48,949 nt of DNA, taken from assembly GCA_045616445.1 (NCBI GenBank), contig JAZLGR010000024.1, forward strand, positions 1 through 48,949, written 5' to 3'. This DNA comes from Fimousia sp045616445 (lineage in GTDB: Bacteria; Bacillota; Clostridia; Lachnospirales; Lachnospiraceae). A model generated the notes under the pieces. The model was not told the origin of the DNA, searched no databases, and saw only the letters and a program-made list of their open reading frames with translations. Position numbers and translations under genes: made by a program. The number at the start of each line of letters is the position of its first letter. Within the stretch, counting starts at the first letter, position 1. Positions 41,255-48,367 of this stretch are shown here, in pieces.

Positions 41255-41992
41255 TTGGAAAAGGAATTGTATTTTGATCGAGACGGATTAAAAATCTGGG
41301 GCAAATTATTTCTGCCAGAAGGGGATGGTCCATTCCCACTGGTAATTTTAAGTCATGGATTTGGCGGCACTCATGAGCATCATCTGCCAGAAGCAAAACA
41401 TTATTCAGACCATGGCATCGGGGCATTCATTTATGATTTTTGTGGTGGAAGCTGCACCAAATATAGTGATGGCTCCCCAATGGATATGTCCGTACTGACT
41501 GAAGCGGCAGATCTTTGTACTGTTATGGATGGACTTTGTGCCATGGATGAAATCGATGAAAATCGCGTCTTTTTGATGGGCTTTAGCCAGGGTGGTTATG
41601 TATCCGGCTATGTGGCAGGACAGCGACCAGACCGTGTACGTGGGCTGATCCTCTGCTTCCCGGCATTGGTCATCTATGATGATACGGTAAAACGTGTGGT
41701 GGACGGCGTACCAGAGAAAATGACCATCATGGACTTTGAAATTGGCGCCCGCTACCATAGGGATGCACTTTCTGTTGATATTTATAAAGAGATTGCCAAA
41801 TATAAGAAACCAATGTTATTAATTCACGGGAATGCCGATGATATCGTGCCAATTTCCTATTCCGAAAAACTCTTTCAAGTGATGGAAGACTGCACCTTCT
41901 TGGAATATGACGGTGCTGTACACGGATTTGATGGAGATTATCTATTGGATGAGTTAGATGACGCATGGGATTATATAGAAGGATTACTGTAA
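41255..41992 (+). CDS. Alpha/beta hydrolase (dienelactone hydrolase/esterase-like)
   Basis: Serine hydrolase of about 245 residues. The nucleophile elbow is GFSQG near residue 115, the oxyanion region HGFGGTHEHH near 35, the acid aspartate in HGNADDIVP and the catalytic histidine in AVHGFDG. Start: an ATG at 41249 abuts the AAGGAGG site by one base, whereas a TTG two codons later (41255, MEKELYFDRDGLKIWG) has proper spacing and is preferred. Cytosolic, no signal peptide. Natural substrate unknown. Confidence 0.85.
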   Translation: MEKELYFDRDGLKIWGKLFLPEGDGPFPLVILSHGFGGTHEHHLPEAKHYSDHGIGAFIYDFCGGSCTKYSDGSPMDMSVLTEAADLCTVMDGLCAMDEIDENRVFLMGFSQGGYVSGYVAGQRPDRVRGLILCFPALVIYDDTVKRVVDGVPEKMTIMDFEIGARYHRDALSVDIYKEIAKYKKPMLLIHGNADDIVPISYSEKLFQVMEDCTFLEYDGAVHGFDGDYLLDELDDAWDYIEGLL

Positions 41993-42025
41993 TTTCAGAA
42001 CCTTTATTGGATTATTATACATTAG

Positions 42026-42057
42026 AAAAGGCTGCTGCACATTCGCGTGCAGCAGCC
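42026..42057. terminator. Terminator between the hydrolase and degV
   Basis: GGCTGCTGCAC/GTGCAGCAGCC, 11 base pairs (42030-42040 and 42047-42057). On the minus strand four T follow, so it serves degV best; it may also stop plus-strand transcription. Confidence 0.75.
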
Positions 42058-42104
42058 TATATTATTTGATCGTTTGCTTACGCTAAGAAAATCAGCGGGC
42101 AAAA

Positions 42105-42950
42105 TTAGTTTACAAAGAAGGATGCAGCGATCGCGCCAGGTCCAACGTGGGTACCGATGACACAACCAATGGTAGTAACTGGAATGTGATCTACCTTTCC
42201 TTCGTAAATTGGAAGACTGTCTTTGAGATATTTCTTTAATAATGTGTCGGATAATCCGCTGTAAGCAACACCGTAAGGCGCACCGAAGTTGATACCGCCT
42301 TCCTTTTCGATGAGCTGATTTAAGATGTTGTTGCCCTTCTTAGAGCCACGTGCTTTACCCATCATCACAACCTCACCGTCTACAACAGCAACCACTGGTT
42401 TGATGGATAATAAAGTACCTGCCATGGCAGCGGCTGCAGAGATACGACCGCCTTTTTTCAAGTATTCTAAAGTATCAAGTAATGCAACAACACGGATATT
42501 CTTCTTTTCTCTATTTAAGATTTCCACTAAATCTTCTGCTCCAACCCCTTCTTCACGCATACGAACGGCAAGCTCTACTAAGAGGCGCTGTCCTACAGTT
42601 ACATTCAGGGAATCTACGATATAGATGCTGTCGTAATCTGCGGCAGCGATGTTGGCACTGGAATAACATCCGGAGAGCTTGGATGAAACTGTGATCACAA
42701 TAGCTGTGTCGCCGGCAGCTGCAACTTCTGCGAATTTTTCATCGTATTCAAATGGAGTCACCTGGCTTGTGGTAGGGAACACATCTGTTTCGATTAATTT
42801 TTCGAAAAACTGTGTGTGATTTAAGGTAACACCGTCAATATATTCTTCTTCACCAAAATATGTTTTTAATGGAATGACTTCTACGTTCAATTCTTTTGCA
42901 AGTTCTGGAACGATATCAGATCCAGAGTCTGTGATAATTCTAATACTCAT
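42105..42950 (-). CDS. degV: DegV family fatty-acid-binding protein
   Basis: Binds fatty acids, in some species handing them to the FakA kinase for phospholipid synthesis. The 281 residues include IITDSGSDIVPELAKEL near the start, FFEKLIETDVFPTTSQVTPF, and VGPGAIAASFF near the end. It is a single gene with its own promoter, divergent from a TetR-type regulator that may control it. No fakA neighbour is seen. Confidence 0.9.
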   Translation of the reverse strand: MSIRIITDSGSDIVPELAKELNVEVIPLKTYFGEEEYIDGVTLNHTQFFEKLIETDVFPTTSQVTPFEYDEKFAEVAAAGDTAIVITVSSKLSGCYSSANIAAADYDSIYIVDSLNVTVGQRLLVELAVRMREEGVGAEDLVEILNREKKNIRVVALLDTLEYLKKGGRISAAAAMAGTLLSIKPVVAVVDGEVVMMGKARGSKKGNNILNQLIEKEGGINFGAPYGVAYSGLSDTLLKKYLKDSLPIYEGKVDHIPVTTIGCVIGTHVGPGAIAASFFVN

Positions 42951-43011
42951 GCTATCTCCTCCTACTTATTTCGAGATAATAAACAGATTGTTGATTAACT
43001 TTCGTTTTAGT

Positions 43012-43039
43012 AGTATACTTCATTTTAACAATATTTCAA
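43012..43039 (-). promoter_or_regulatory. Promoter of degV
   Basis: Minus-strand TTGAAA (43034-43039), 16-base spacer, TATACT (43012-43017), about 62 bases before the degV start. Confidence 0.6.
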
Positions 43040-43170
43040 TCATCAAATTATAAACGTTTTGTTATTTAATATACACTCTGTTTATTTTTGTATATTATTT
43101 CAGCGTTCCGTTGTATTCTTTTTCATACACGGTTTTCGCCACCAGTTGTAAAGGAGAGGGGGACATTTGC

Positions 43171-43728
43171 ATGGCTGTTGACGCCAGAATCAGGTATACC
43201 AAACAACGCATCAAGAAGGAGTTTCTGCTCCTGCTAGAGGAGATGCCCATCAACAAAATTGCCGTGACCCTGATCTGTAAAAGGGCTGAGATCAACCGGG
43301 CTACATTCTATAAATATTATGACAATCCCTATGACCTGCTGGATAAAATCAAGGCCGGACTGTTCGGGGAATTAGAAGAAGCTTTGATGAATCTAAACCA
43401 TCGTGACTTTCAGCAGGTATTTCGTGTCGTCCTTGAGAACTTAAAGGACAATCACGACAGCTATGAAGTCATCTTCGCTCAGGATGGCGACGGTGCATTC
43501 AAAAAGCAGATTTTCGACTTAAGCTACCATGAGAATATCCGTATCATTCACAAGTTCTTCCCGCAGATGAGTCAGACGGAGCATGACTGGCTCTACTATT
43601 TTATTGGGGAAGGCTGTAACGGCATATTAAATCATTGGATCAATACCGGCATGAAGGAAGATATCGATACCGTGCTCTCCTTCACCGTTCATATTGTTGA
43701 TACGTTAAACGAAAATCTTATGAAATAA
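43171..43728 (+). CDS. TetR/AcrR-family transcriptional regulator
   Basis: DNA-binding repressor of 185 residues from the ATG at 43171 (MAVDARIRYTKQRIKKEFLL); the frame opens 20 codons earlier but a purine-rich ribosome site (AAGGAGAGGGGG) precedes this ATG. The helix-turn-helix is at about 30-55 (KIAVTLICKRAEINRATFYK, then YYDNPYDLLDKI). The C-terminal domain is of the DhaS-like type. Divergent from degV, so that gene is a likely target; no operator was identified. Confidence 0.85.
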   Translation: MAVDARIRYTKQRIKKEFLLLLEEMPINKIAVTLICKRAEINRATFYKYYDNPYDLLDKIKAGLFGELEEALMNLNHRDFQQVFRVVLENLKDNHDSYEVIFAQDGDGAFKKQIFDLSYHENIRIIHKFFPQMSQTEHDWLYYFIGEGCNGILNHWINTGMKEDIDTVLSFTVHIVDTLNENLMK

Positions 43729-43741
43729 GCTCATTACAAAT

Positions 43742-43779
43742 AAAAAAGACCGAAGGCGTATCTTTCCCTCGGTCTTTTT
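43742..43779. terminator. Bidirectional terminator between tetR-type gene and PRD gene
   Basis: AAAAAGACCGA/TCGGTCTTTTT, 11 base pairs (43743-43753 and 43769-43779), A-run before and T-run after. Serves both converging units. Confidence 0.88.
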
Positions 43780-43797
43780 CATTTGTAAATGCAATTT

Positions 43798-44370
43798 CTA
43801 AAATGTCAGATTCAGCATCATCGTATAATAGAGCACAATATATCCAATCTCATCCAGTGGAAAAATCAATTCCGGATAGATCTCCTCCAGACAGTTAGAT
43901 ACGATTTCGAATAAATCCGCATGCTTTTCTCTGGCTTCTTCCATATACGGATTGGAGATGCTCATATTCTTCTTTACTCGTTCCACGGCTTTGTAGACAT
44001 GCTCCATCAAGTCACTGACCACATCCGGACTGAAGGCAAGATCCACTCCCAGCTTATCTGCAATCAGACCAATCACTCGTTCCACACGTCCATCATTCTC
44101 TGGCATATACCCCAGATCCATGGTCTGTATCAAATCCATTCGTTCACATATCTCTACGCCGCACTTTCTCACGTCGGCTTCATTCCCACGGATCATAATC
44201 TCCTTGTCGCCCTTCCAGACGAGCTCGATTTCATAATCCCAGAATGTCTGCATCAGTTCCGGCATCATGCCTCGAATGGTCTTCTGATCCGTATCAAGAG
44301 CATCTGCAATGTCACGAACCGGCACAAATCCCGGATGATCGATGAGATACTCAATCATCTTTCTCTTCAT
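43798..44370 (-). CDS. Short helix-turn-helix plus PRD-domain protein
   Basis: A 190-residue protein with an N-terminal DNA-binding part (MKRKMIEYLIDHPGFVPVRD then IADALDTDQKTIRG) and a C-terminal PRD-like domain (DLMEHVYKAVERVKKNMSIS to the end). PRD regulators such as MtlR/LicR are about 650 residues with PTS domains; this one is a stand-alone fragment-like form. The first PRD histidine (MEHV) is kept, but the second, usually in EIGYIxxH, is replaced by tyrosine in EIGYIVLYY. It starts 2 bases after cdd stops, so it is translated with the nucleoside-salvage genes. Confidence 0.65.
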   Translation of the reverse strand: MKRKMIEYLIDHPGFVPVRDIADALDTDQKTIRGMMPELMQTFWDYEIELVWKGDKEIMIRGNEADVRKCGVEICERMDLIQTMDLGYMPENDGRVERVIGLIADKLGVDLAFSPDVVSDLMEHVYKAVERVKKNMSISNPYMEEAREKHADLFEIVSNCLEEIYPELIFPLDEIGYIVLYYTMMLNLTF

Positions 44371-44372
44371 TC

Positions 44373-44789
44373 CTATAAATATCCTTTCCCAAATCCTGTT
44401 GGAAGTAACTCCCTCAAGGTATATATTTTATAACATTCCTGGCTGATTGCCAAGACAATTTGAAACTGATCCGGGTCTGCGAATTCTGCCATCACCTGTC
44501 TGCAGGCGCCACACGGAGGCGCATAGTCTGCCACCACGCCATCGGTTCCGCCAACAATACAGATTCCCGCAAGATTCCTCTTCCCTTCGCTGACTGCCTT
44601 AAAGATTGCAGTCCTCTCCGCGCAAATGCACTCGCCATAGGCCGCATTCTCGATATTACAGCCCCCAATCATCTCACCGTCAGACAGCAGCAGGGCTGCG
44701 CCCACATGATAGTGAGAGTATGGAGCGTAGGAATAATCGAGCTGTTCCATTGCTTTTGTAATCATTCTTGGAATGTTGTTCTCTACCAT
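44373..44789 (-). CDS. cdd: Cytidine deaminase
   Basis: Deaminates cytidine to uridine. The start is the ATG at 44789 (MVENNIPRMITKAM), 7 bases after GAGG; 138 residues. Zinc and catalytic residues lie in NAAYGECICAERTA (CAE motif) and PPCGACRQ. It lies between udp and the PRD gene: cytidine is converted to uridine, which Udp then cleaves. Confidence 0.94.
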   Translation of the reverse strand: MVENNIPRMITKAMEQLDYSYAPYSHYHVGAALLLSDGEMIGGCNIENAAYGECICAERTAIFKAVSEGKRNLAGICIVGGTDGVVADYAPPCGACRQVMAEFADPDQFQIVLAISQECYKIYTLRELLPTGFGKGYL

Positions 44790-44801
44790 AATTATCCTCA
44801 A

Positions 44802-45575
44802 TTATTGCTGATCATCTTGGATGATTCTTCTCATTGCTTCCACTGCCAGGCGAATCGGAAGATCCATATCATGCACGACCGGATTCGGCAATCCCGCTGC
44901 TTCCCTTTCCTGATTAGCCATGACAAGCATGCATGCGCCCACGCGCACGCTTCTATAAGCGCCGGTAATAAAAAGTGCTGCTCCCTCCATCTCGGAGCCT
45001 AAGCATCCCATACGCTTCCACGCTTCCCATTTGTTCATCAGCTCATAGCTGACTGGTTTGATCTCCGGTGAATGCTGCCCATAGAAGGAGTCCTTGCTCT
45101 GTACAACGCCCACATGATAGCTGATTCCCATGTCCTTTGCTGCCTGAACCAGGCTCTGGGTTACATAAAAATCAGATGTGGCCGGATATTCGATCGGTGC
45201 ATATTCTTTTGAGGTACCCTCCATGCGTACGGCAGCATTTGCAATAATAATATCGCCGCTTAATATCTCAGTCTGGATGCCGCCACAGGTTCCCACGCGG
45301 ATAAATGTATCTGCACCTGCATTCACCAGTTCCTCTAAAGCGATGGACGCAGACGGCCCGCCAATTCCTGTGGAGGTTACACTGACCTTCACGCCGTCAA
45401 GGTAACCAGTATAGGTCACGAATTCTCTCTTATCTGCCACCAGCTTCGCATCGTCAAGATGAGCTGCAATCAGCGGCACGCGTTTAGGGTCACCCGGCAG
45501 AATCACATAACGGCCGATATCGCCAGGACCCACATCAATATGATACTGTTTATCTGGATTTTCAGAATACTTCAT
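44802..45575 (-). CDS. udp: Uridine phosphorylase
   Basis: Splits uridine with phosphate to uracil and ribose-1-phosphate. The 257 residues show GDPKRVPLIAAHLD, TSTGIGGPSASIALEELV (phosphate site), GTCGGIQ, and GSEMEGAALF. It follows pheA by 15 bases and precedes cdd by 12, forming a small pyrimidine-salvage group. Confidence 0.93.
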   Translation of the reverse strand: MKYSENPDKQYHIDVGPGDIGRYVILPGDPKRVPLIAAHLDDAKLVADKREFVTYTGYLDGVKVSVTSTGIGGPSASIALEELVNAGADTFIRVGTCGGIQTEILSGDIIIANAAVRMEGTSKEYAPIEYPATSDFYVTQSLVQAAKDMGISYHVGVVQSKDSFYGQHSPEIKPVSYELMNKWEAWKRMGCLGSEMEGAALFITGAYRSVRVGACMLVMANQEREAAGLPNPVVHDMDLPIRLAVEAMRRIIQDDQQ

Positions 45576-45590
45576 ATTCTCACCTCCAAA

Positions 45591-46625
45591 TTAATCAAGA
45601 TTATCTTTAAAATTACCCATCACACGAAGATCGCCGGAAATGACGGACAGTTCATGGATGACCTTGTCCATGGTGTCAGTCAGGAGATCTCCTGTAAATT
45701 CAATGAAGAACATATACTCCCAATTTCTGCCAAGAATCGGTCTGGATTCCAGACGTACTAAGTTGACACCATGTACAGCAAATACGGTCAGAATGTCATG
45801 TAAGGAACCGGATTCATTGAGTGTGGTAATGGAAATACAGATCTTATTTCTTCCTTCGCGAAGCTCTGCTTTCGGTGAGATGACAATAAATCTGGTTGTG
45901 TTCTCGCTGTTGGCATTGATGGCCGGAACTAAGATCTCCAGACCATAAATCTCTGCTGCAAGGTCGGAACAGATGGCTGCCTTGGTCTTGTCTCCAAGCT
46001 CTGCCACCATCTTGGCACTTCCTGCGGTGTCTGCCTTGGCAACCTTGCGCCACTGTGGGAACTTGGACAGATACTGTTCGCACTGGAACAGCCCCTGTTC
46101 GTGGGAATAAACTGTATCGATTTCTTCTAAAGTGGTTCCCGGAAGAGCCATCAGATTCTGCTGCACTTTAACGGTCACTTCCCCAACAAAGAAATAATTA
46201 AATAACGCCAGCTGATCATAAACCTGACGAATTGCTCCTGTGGAAGAATTCTCAATCGGAACAATGGCATAATCCGCCTCTCCGTTCTTCAATGCCAGAA
46301 ATGTATCCTCAAACTGATATAATCCCTTGGCGTTTACATCCGTACCAAAAAATCTTCTGGCCGCAATTTCGCTAAATGCACCTGGCTCACCCTGATATAC
46401 TACCCTAGGGTTCTCAATAATCTCTCTTCTTCCCTTGATCATGTCAAGATATCTTCCATATGGATGGTTGCTGATATCCTGCATGCTCTCTGACATCGAA
46501 TCAGACATGGCAATCTGTGTCTGTTCTGTCTCCTGAAGCAAGCTTTCCTTTCGCTTCATCAGACTCACCATCTGTCTGTTAATCTCTCCAAGCGCACCCT
46601 GGATATATCTGTTTGATTCTCCCAT
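45591..46625 (-). CDS. pheA: Prephenate dehydratase (PheA), degenerate or absent chorismate mutase domain
   Basis: Converts prephenate to phenylpyruvate for phenylalanine synthesis. The dehydratase domain (about 70-255) begins VVYQGEPGAFSEIAARRFFG and includes PIENSSTGAI and the catalytic NTTRFIVIS. The ACT domain (about 262-335) has GSLHDIL and LESRP, the phenylalanine-binding motifs. The N-terminal 70 residues are helical and in the place of an AroQ chorismate mutase, but lack the usual arginine/lysine/glutamate pattern. It leads an operon with udp and cdd. Confidence 0.9.
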   Translation of the reverse strand: MGESNRYIQGALGEINRQMVSLMKRKESLLQETEQTQIAMSDSMSESMQDISNHPYGRYLDMIKGRREIIENPRVVYQGEPGAFSEIAARRFFGTDVNAKGLYQFEDTFLALKNGEADYAIVPIENSSTGAIRQVYDQLALFNYFFVGEVTVKVQQNLMALPGTTLEEIDTVYSHEQGLFQCEQYLSKFPQWRKVAKADTAGSAKMVAELGDKTKAAICSDLAAEIYGLEILVPAINANSENTTRFIVISPKAELREGRNKICISITTLNESGSLHDILTVFAVHGVNLVRLESRPILGRNWEYMFFIEFTGDLLTDTMDKVIHELSVISGDLRVMGNFKDNLD

Positions 46626-46651
46626 TCCGTCTCACCTCTTTCTCTTCAATA

Positions 46652-46680
46652 ATTGTATCATTAATTTAAATAGATGTTAA
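46652..46680 (-). promoter_or_regulatory. Proximal promoter of pheA
   Basis: Minus-strand TTAACA (46675-46680), 17-base spacer, TACAAT (46652-46657), about 27 bases before the pheA ATG and downstream of a terminator, so pheA can be transcribed without reading through it. Confidence 0.65.
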
Positions 46681-46692
46681 CTTAAATAATAC

Positions 46693-46803
46693 AAAAAAGG
46701 AGCTGATGCATTCGTCCATGCCCAATAGGCGAATACAACAGCTCCTTCACGTTCATTATTTATTTTATTGAAAAGAGAGGATAAAAAATATATGAAAAAC
46801 TAT
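46693..46803 (-). ncRNA. Candidate small RNA B upstream of pheA, ending in a strong terminator
   Basis: From the promoter at 46810-46837 a transcript would start near 46803 and end at a terminator: AAGGAGCTG/CAGCTCCTT (46739-46747 with 46697-46705) with inner ATTCG/CGAAT pairing, then six T. About 110 bases. It could be an independent small RNA or an attenuated leader of pheA. A 24-codon frame runs through the terminator but lacks a ribosome site. Confidence 0.5.
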
Positions 46804-46809
46804 GTCTTT

Positions 46810-46837
46810 ATTATAGCGAATCCTCTTCATAATTCAA
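46810..46837 (-). promoter_or_regulatory. Promoter of candidate small RNA B
   Basis: Minus-strand TTGAAT (46832-46837), 16-base spacer, perfect TATAAT (46810-46815). Confidence 0.65.
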
Positions 46838-46881
46838 TTTTCTAATTATAAACAATTCTAAAGAAAGTATAAACTCTTCTA

Positions 46882-46969
46882 AAAAAAGTGGTAGGGCCCG
46901 GTGTTGGCTATGAGGTGGTTGCAGTAGCTGGTTCATATCAGCTACCACAACAGCCCTCTCTTTCACTCA
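46882..46969 (-). ncRNA. Candidate small RNA A, compact fold plus seven-T tail
   Basis: From a promoter at 46976-47004 a transcript of about 88 bases would fold as GGGC-TGTTG pairing with CAACA-GCCC, around an inner hairpin GTGG-TAGCTG/CAGCTA-CCAC. It ends in CTACCAC followed by seven T. An upstream GTGGTAG can pair either with CTACCAC or within the inner hairpin, so two folds compete. No gene of more than a few codons with a ribosome site lies in it. Confidence 0.5.
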
Positions 46970-46975
46970 TGCTTA

Positions 46976-47004
46976 TTGTATATCTATAACTAGTGAACTT
47001 CAAT
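46976..47004 (-). promoter_or_regulatory. Promoter of candidate small RNA A
   Basis: Minus-strand TTGAAG (46999-47004), 17-base spacer, TACAAT (46976-46981). Confidence 0.55.
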
Positions 47005-47086
47005 TCTTTTTACACAAATCTTACGTCAACATGATTTCAGCTTTTACATAAATCATATATTCTTAAAAAAAGCGGAGGTGAAACAA

Positions 47087-47344
47087 ATGTCATATTTATG
47101 GACTCTAATTGAAAATCAAAAATGGAAAATGCTCACAAAATCCTATCTATTTTTATTCATTCTAACCACATTGTCTGGAGTGCTTGGTTTCATGTTATGG
47201 GGAGTTTTACAGCTTTGGGTTTTTAAAGGTTTTAGCTGGATGGTCTGCTTTATCGGATATGCAGAAACGATCGCATGGGTGACCGCACTGTTCTATATCT
47301 TTAATCATAATTTTCACAGTCACATACCATATAACAAGATGTAA
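47087..47344 (+). CDS. Small two-helix membrane protein, function unknown
   Basis: An 85-residue protein, not recognised. The ATG at 47087 (MSYLWTLIENQKWKMLTKSY) follows GGAGG by 8 bases; an in-frame GTG inside that site is discarded. Two hydrophobic segments lie at about 20-45 (LFLFILTTLSGVLGFMLWGV) and 50-73 (FSWMVCFIGYAETIAWVTAL). It is a single plus-strand gene with a terminator behind it, next to the two candidate small RNAs. Confidence 0.6.
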   Translation: MSYLWTLIENQKWKMLTKSYLFLFILTTLSGVLGFMLWGVLQLWVFKGFSWMVCFIGYAETIAWVTALFYIFNHNFHSHIPYNKM

Positions 47345-47356
47345 ATATAATATAAG

Positions 47357-47388
47357 AAGAGAATCGGAAGATCCGCTTCTCTTTTTTG
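47357..47388 (+). terminator. Terminator of the small membrane-protein gene
   Basis: AGAGAA-t-CGGA / TCCG-c-TTCTCT stem with a 3-base loop (47358-47382), followed by six T on the plus strand. Confidence 0.75.
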
Positions 47389-47497
47389 TTATTTTGGGAT
47401 AAGATAAATGGCTAATTTCACAAAAGCAATTGCTATAAAAAATATTCCGAATTTAGCAATCATATTTACTTGGATGAACAAATGTGATATATTATTT

Positions 47498-47521
47498 AAA
47501 AGGGGATTTAACCCATCCCCT
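47498..47521 (-). terminator. Terminator after the tiny-ORF group
   Basis: Minus-strand AGGGGAT/ATCCCCT (47515-47521 with 47501-47507), followed by four T. It lies 25 bases after the stop of the 43-residue ORF, which supports a real transcript there. Confidence 0.5.
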
Positions 47522-47545
47522 GAGGTTTTGTTATTTCGTAATCGA

Positions 47546-47677
47546 TTAAAGAACTTTGTCAATTAAGATCAACAAGATTCCAACAATCAAGTCTACGATC
47601 GCACTGAGTAAAATTGGAAACCAGTCGATTGTGGACTTTTTGTGTTGAACAATACACCATTTCTGGAGTATCGTCAA
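47546..47677 (-). CDS. Possible 43-residue single-helix peptide
   Basis: Not in a known family. With a TTG start at 47675-47677, six bases after AAGGG, the frame reads MTILQKWCIVQHKKSTIDWF and continues as one hydrophobic helix ending LLILIDKVL. The size, single helix and charged end resemble type I toxin-like or holin-like peptides, but no antitoxin RNA was identified. The first 12 codons come from a 36-base direct repeat whose other copy keeps the same reading frame with conservative changes. Confidence 0.35.
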   Translation of the reverse strand: MTILQKWCIVQHKKSTIDWFPILLSAIVDLIVGILLILIDKVL

Positions 47678-47679
47678 AC
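47644..47679. repeat. 36-base direct repeat, copy 1
   Basis: Differs at one position from 47972-48007 (a T for a C at the tenth base). On the minus strand it contains TTGACG, 17 bases, TATTGT, a weak promoter-like arrangement. Confidence 0.9.
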
Positions 47680-47877
47680 TTCACCCTTTTCAATTCTAAT
47701 GGCTTGACAAATCATTGTAACCATTTCTAAAAAACCTAAAGGAGCTAACACGGCTTTTTCTTTTTTTGGATGTTTTTCTCTCATAAACTCCATCATATCT
47801 TTCTCAAGTTCAAGCCATTCGTCATTTGTATTGTCTTTTTTTTTCGCCCTATAAATCAATTCATCGATTTTATCCAT
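47674..47877 (-). CDS. Hypothetical 67-residue charged protein
   Basis: Unrecognised. Starts MDKIDELIYRAKKKDNTNDE and is rich in lysine, glutamate and aspartate, likely helical, with a more hydrophobic LAPLGFLEMVTMICQAIRIE near the C-terminus. An AGGAG site lies 6 bases before the ATG, so it is probably translated. It lies between two direct-repeat copies, and its stop codon falls inside copy 1. Probably part of a mobile or decaying accessory segment. Confidence 0.5.
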   Translation of the reverse strand: MDKIDELIYRAKKKDNTNDEWLELEKDMMEFMREKHPKKEKAVLAPLGFLEMVTMICQAIRIEKGEV

Positions 47878-47983
47878 TTAAAACTCCTAAACATTCATTT
47901 ATTTCAATTAAATCACCAATTAATAATTCATTGTAATTTCTATATGCTATATGTTCAAGCCATTCTTTTCTGTTGAACAACAC
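47870..47983 (-). CDS. Possible 37-residue ORF overlapping the previous gene's start
   Basis: Frame from GTG at 47983 to TAA at 47870 reads with protein-like composition (FNRKEWLEHIAYRNYNELLI) and its stop overlaps the ATG of the 67-residue gene. There is no ribosome site and the start lies within repeat copy 2, so it may be the tail of a disrupted gene. Confidence 0.2.
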   Translation of the reverse strand: MLFNRKEWLEHIAYRNYNELLIGDLIEINECLGVLNG

Positions 47984-48007
47984 ACCATTTCTGGAGTATC
48001 GTCAAAC
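47972..48007. repeat. 36-base direct repeat, copy 2
   Basis: Second copy, 328 bases from the first. On the minus strand its frame reads KLEKLKYPTVAIG before the shared TILQKWC and stops 11 codons later, so it appears to be a truncated relative of the 43-residue ORF. Confidence 0.9.
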
Positions 48008-48066
48008 CGATTGCTACAGTCGGATATTTGAGTTTCTCAAGCTTTGTGTGTTAATATGATTTTGAT

Positions 48067-48345
48067 TTGGGCACGAATTAAGTTTTTCTTATTTTGCACC
48101 CACAGAATTTTCAGGAATTGGGCATTTCTCAAGCATTTTTCCTGTTTTTGCCCAGTAATTGTGGGCACTATTCTTACTATATTTATTTCCATGCCCAATT
48201 CATGGGCATAAACATTCAGGATTGCAACCACGTACCAAAACAAAAAATAATAATTGGGCACAGAGAGCTAGAAAAGGCAAGTCTGTGTCCAATTTGCCAA
48301 ATTTCGTTGGGCATCACTCTACTGAAAACCAACTCTGTGCCCAAT
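48067..48345. repeat. Array of TTGGGCA/TGCCCAA heptamers
   Basis: Copies of (A)TTGGGCA or its complement appear near 48067, 48117, 48149 and 48162 (inverted pair), 48191 and 48203 (ATGCCCA-attca-TGGGCAT), 48253, 48287 (one mismatch), 48307 and 48338. The outer arms ATTGGGCACAGAG (48253-48265) and CTCTGTGCCCAAT (48333-48345) are a perfect 13-base inverted repeat. No gene occupies 48008-48552. Confidence 0.75.
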
Positions 48346-48367
48346 CGCCATAATAAAGAAATCAAGA

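Noticed and set aside
46682..46756. 24-codon leader peptide in small RNA B
   Set aside because: The frame lacks a ribosome site and runs through the terminator stem; it is not enriched in Phe codons.
46792..46845. Plus-strand 17-codon ORF beginning MKNYVFII
   Set aside because: Lies antisense to a good promoter, has weak ribosome-site spacing and no supporting promoter or terminator.
46626..47086. T-box (tRNA-Phe) leader for pheA
   Set aside because: No TGGNACCGCG-type antiterminator sequence and no specifier-loop layout were seen.
47643..48007. CRISPR array
   Set aside because: Only two copies, 36 bases long but 328 bases apart, with coding potential between them and no cas genes.
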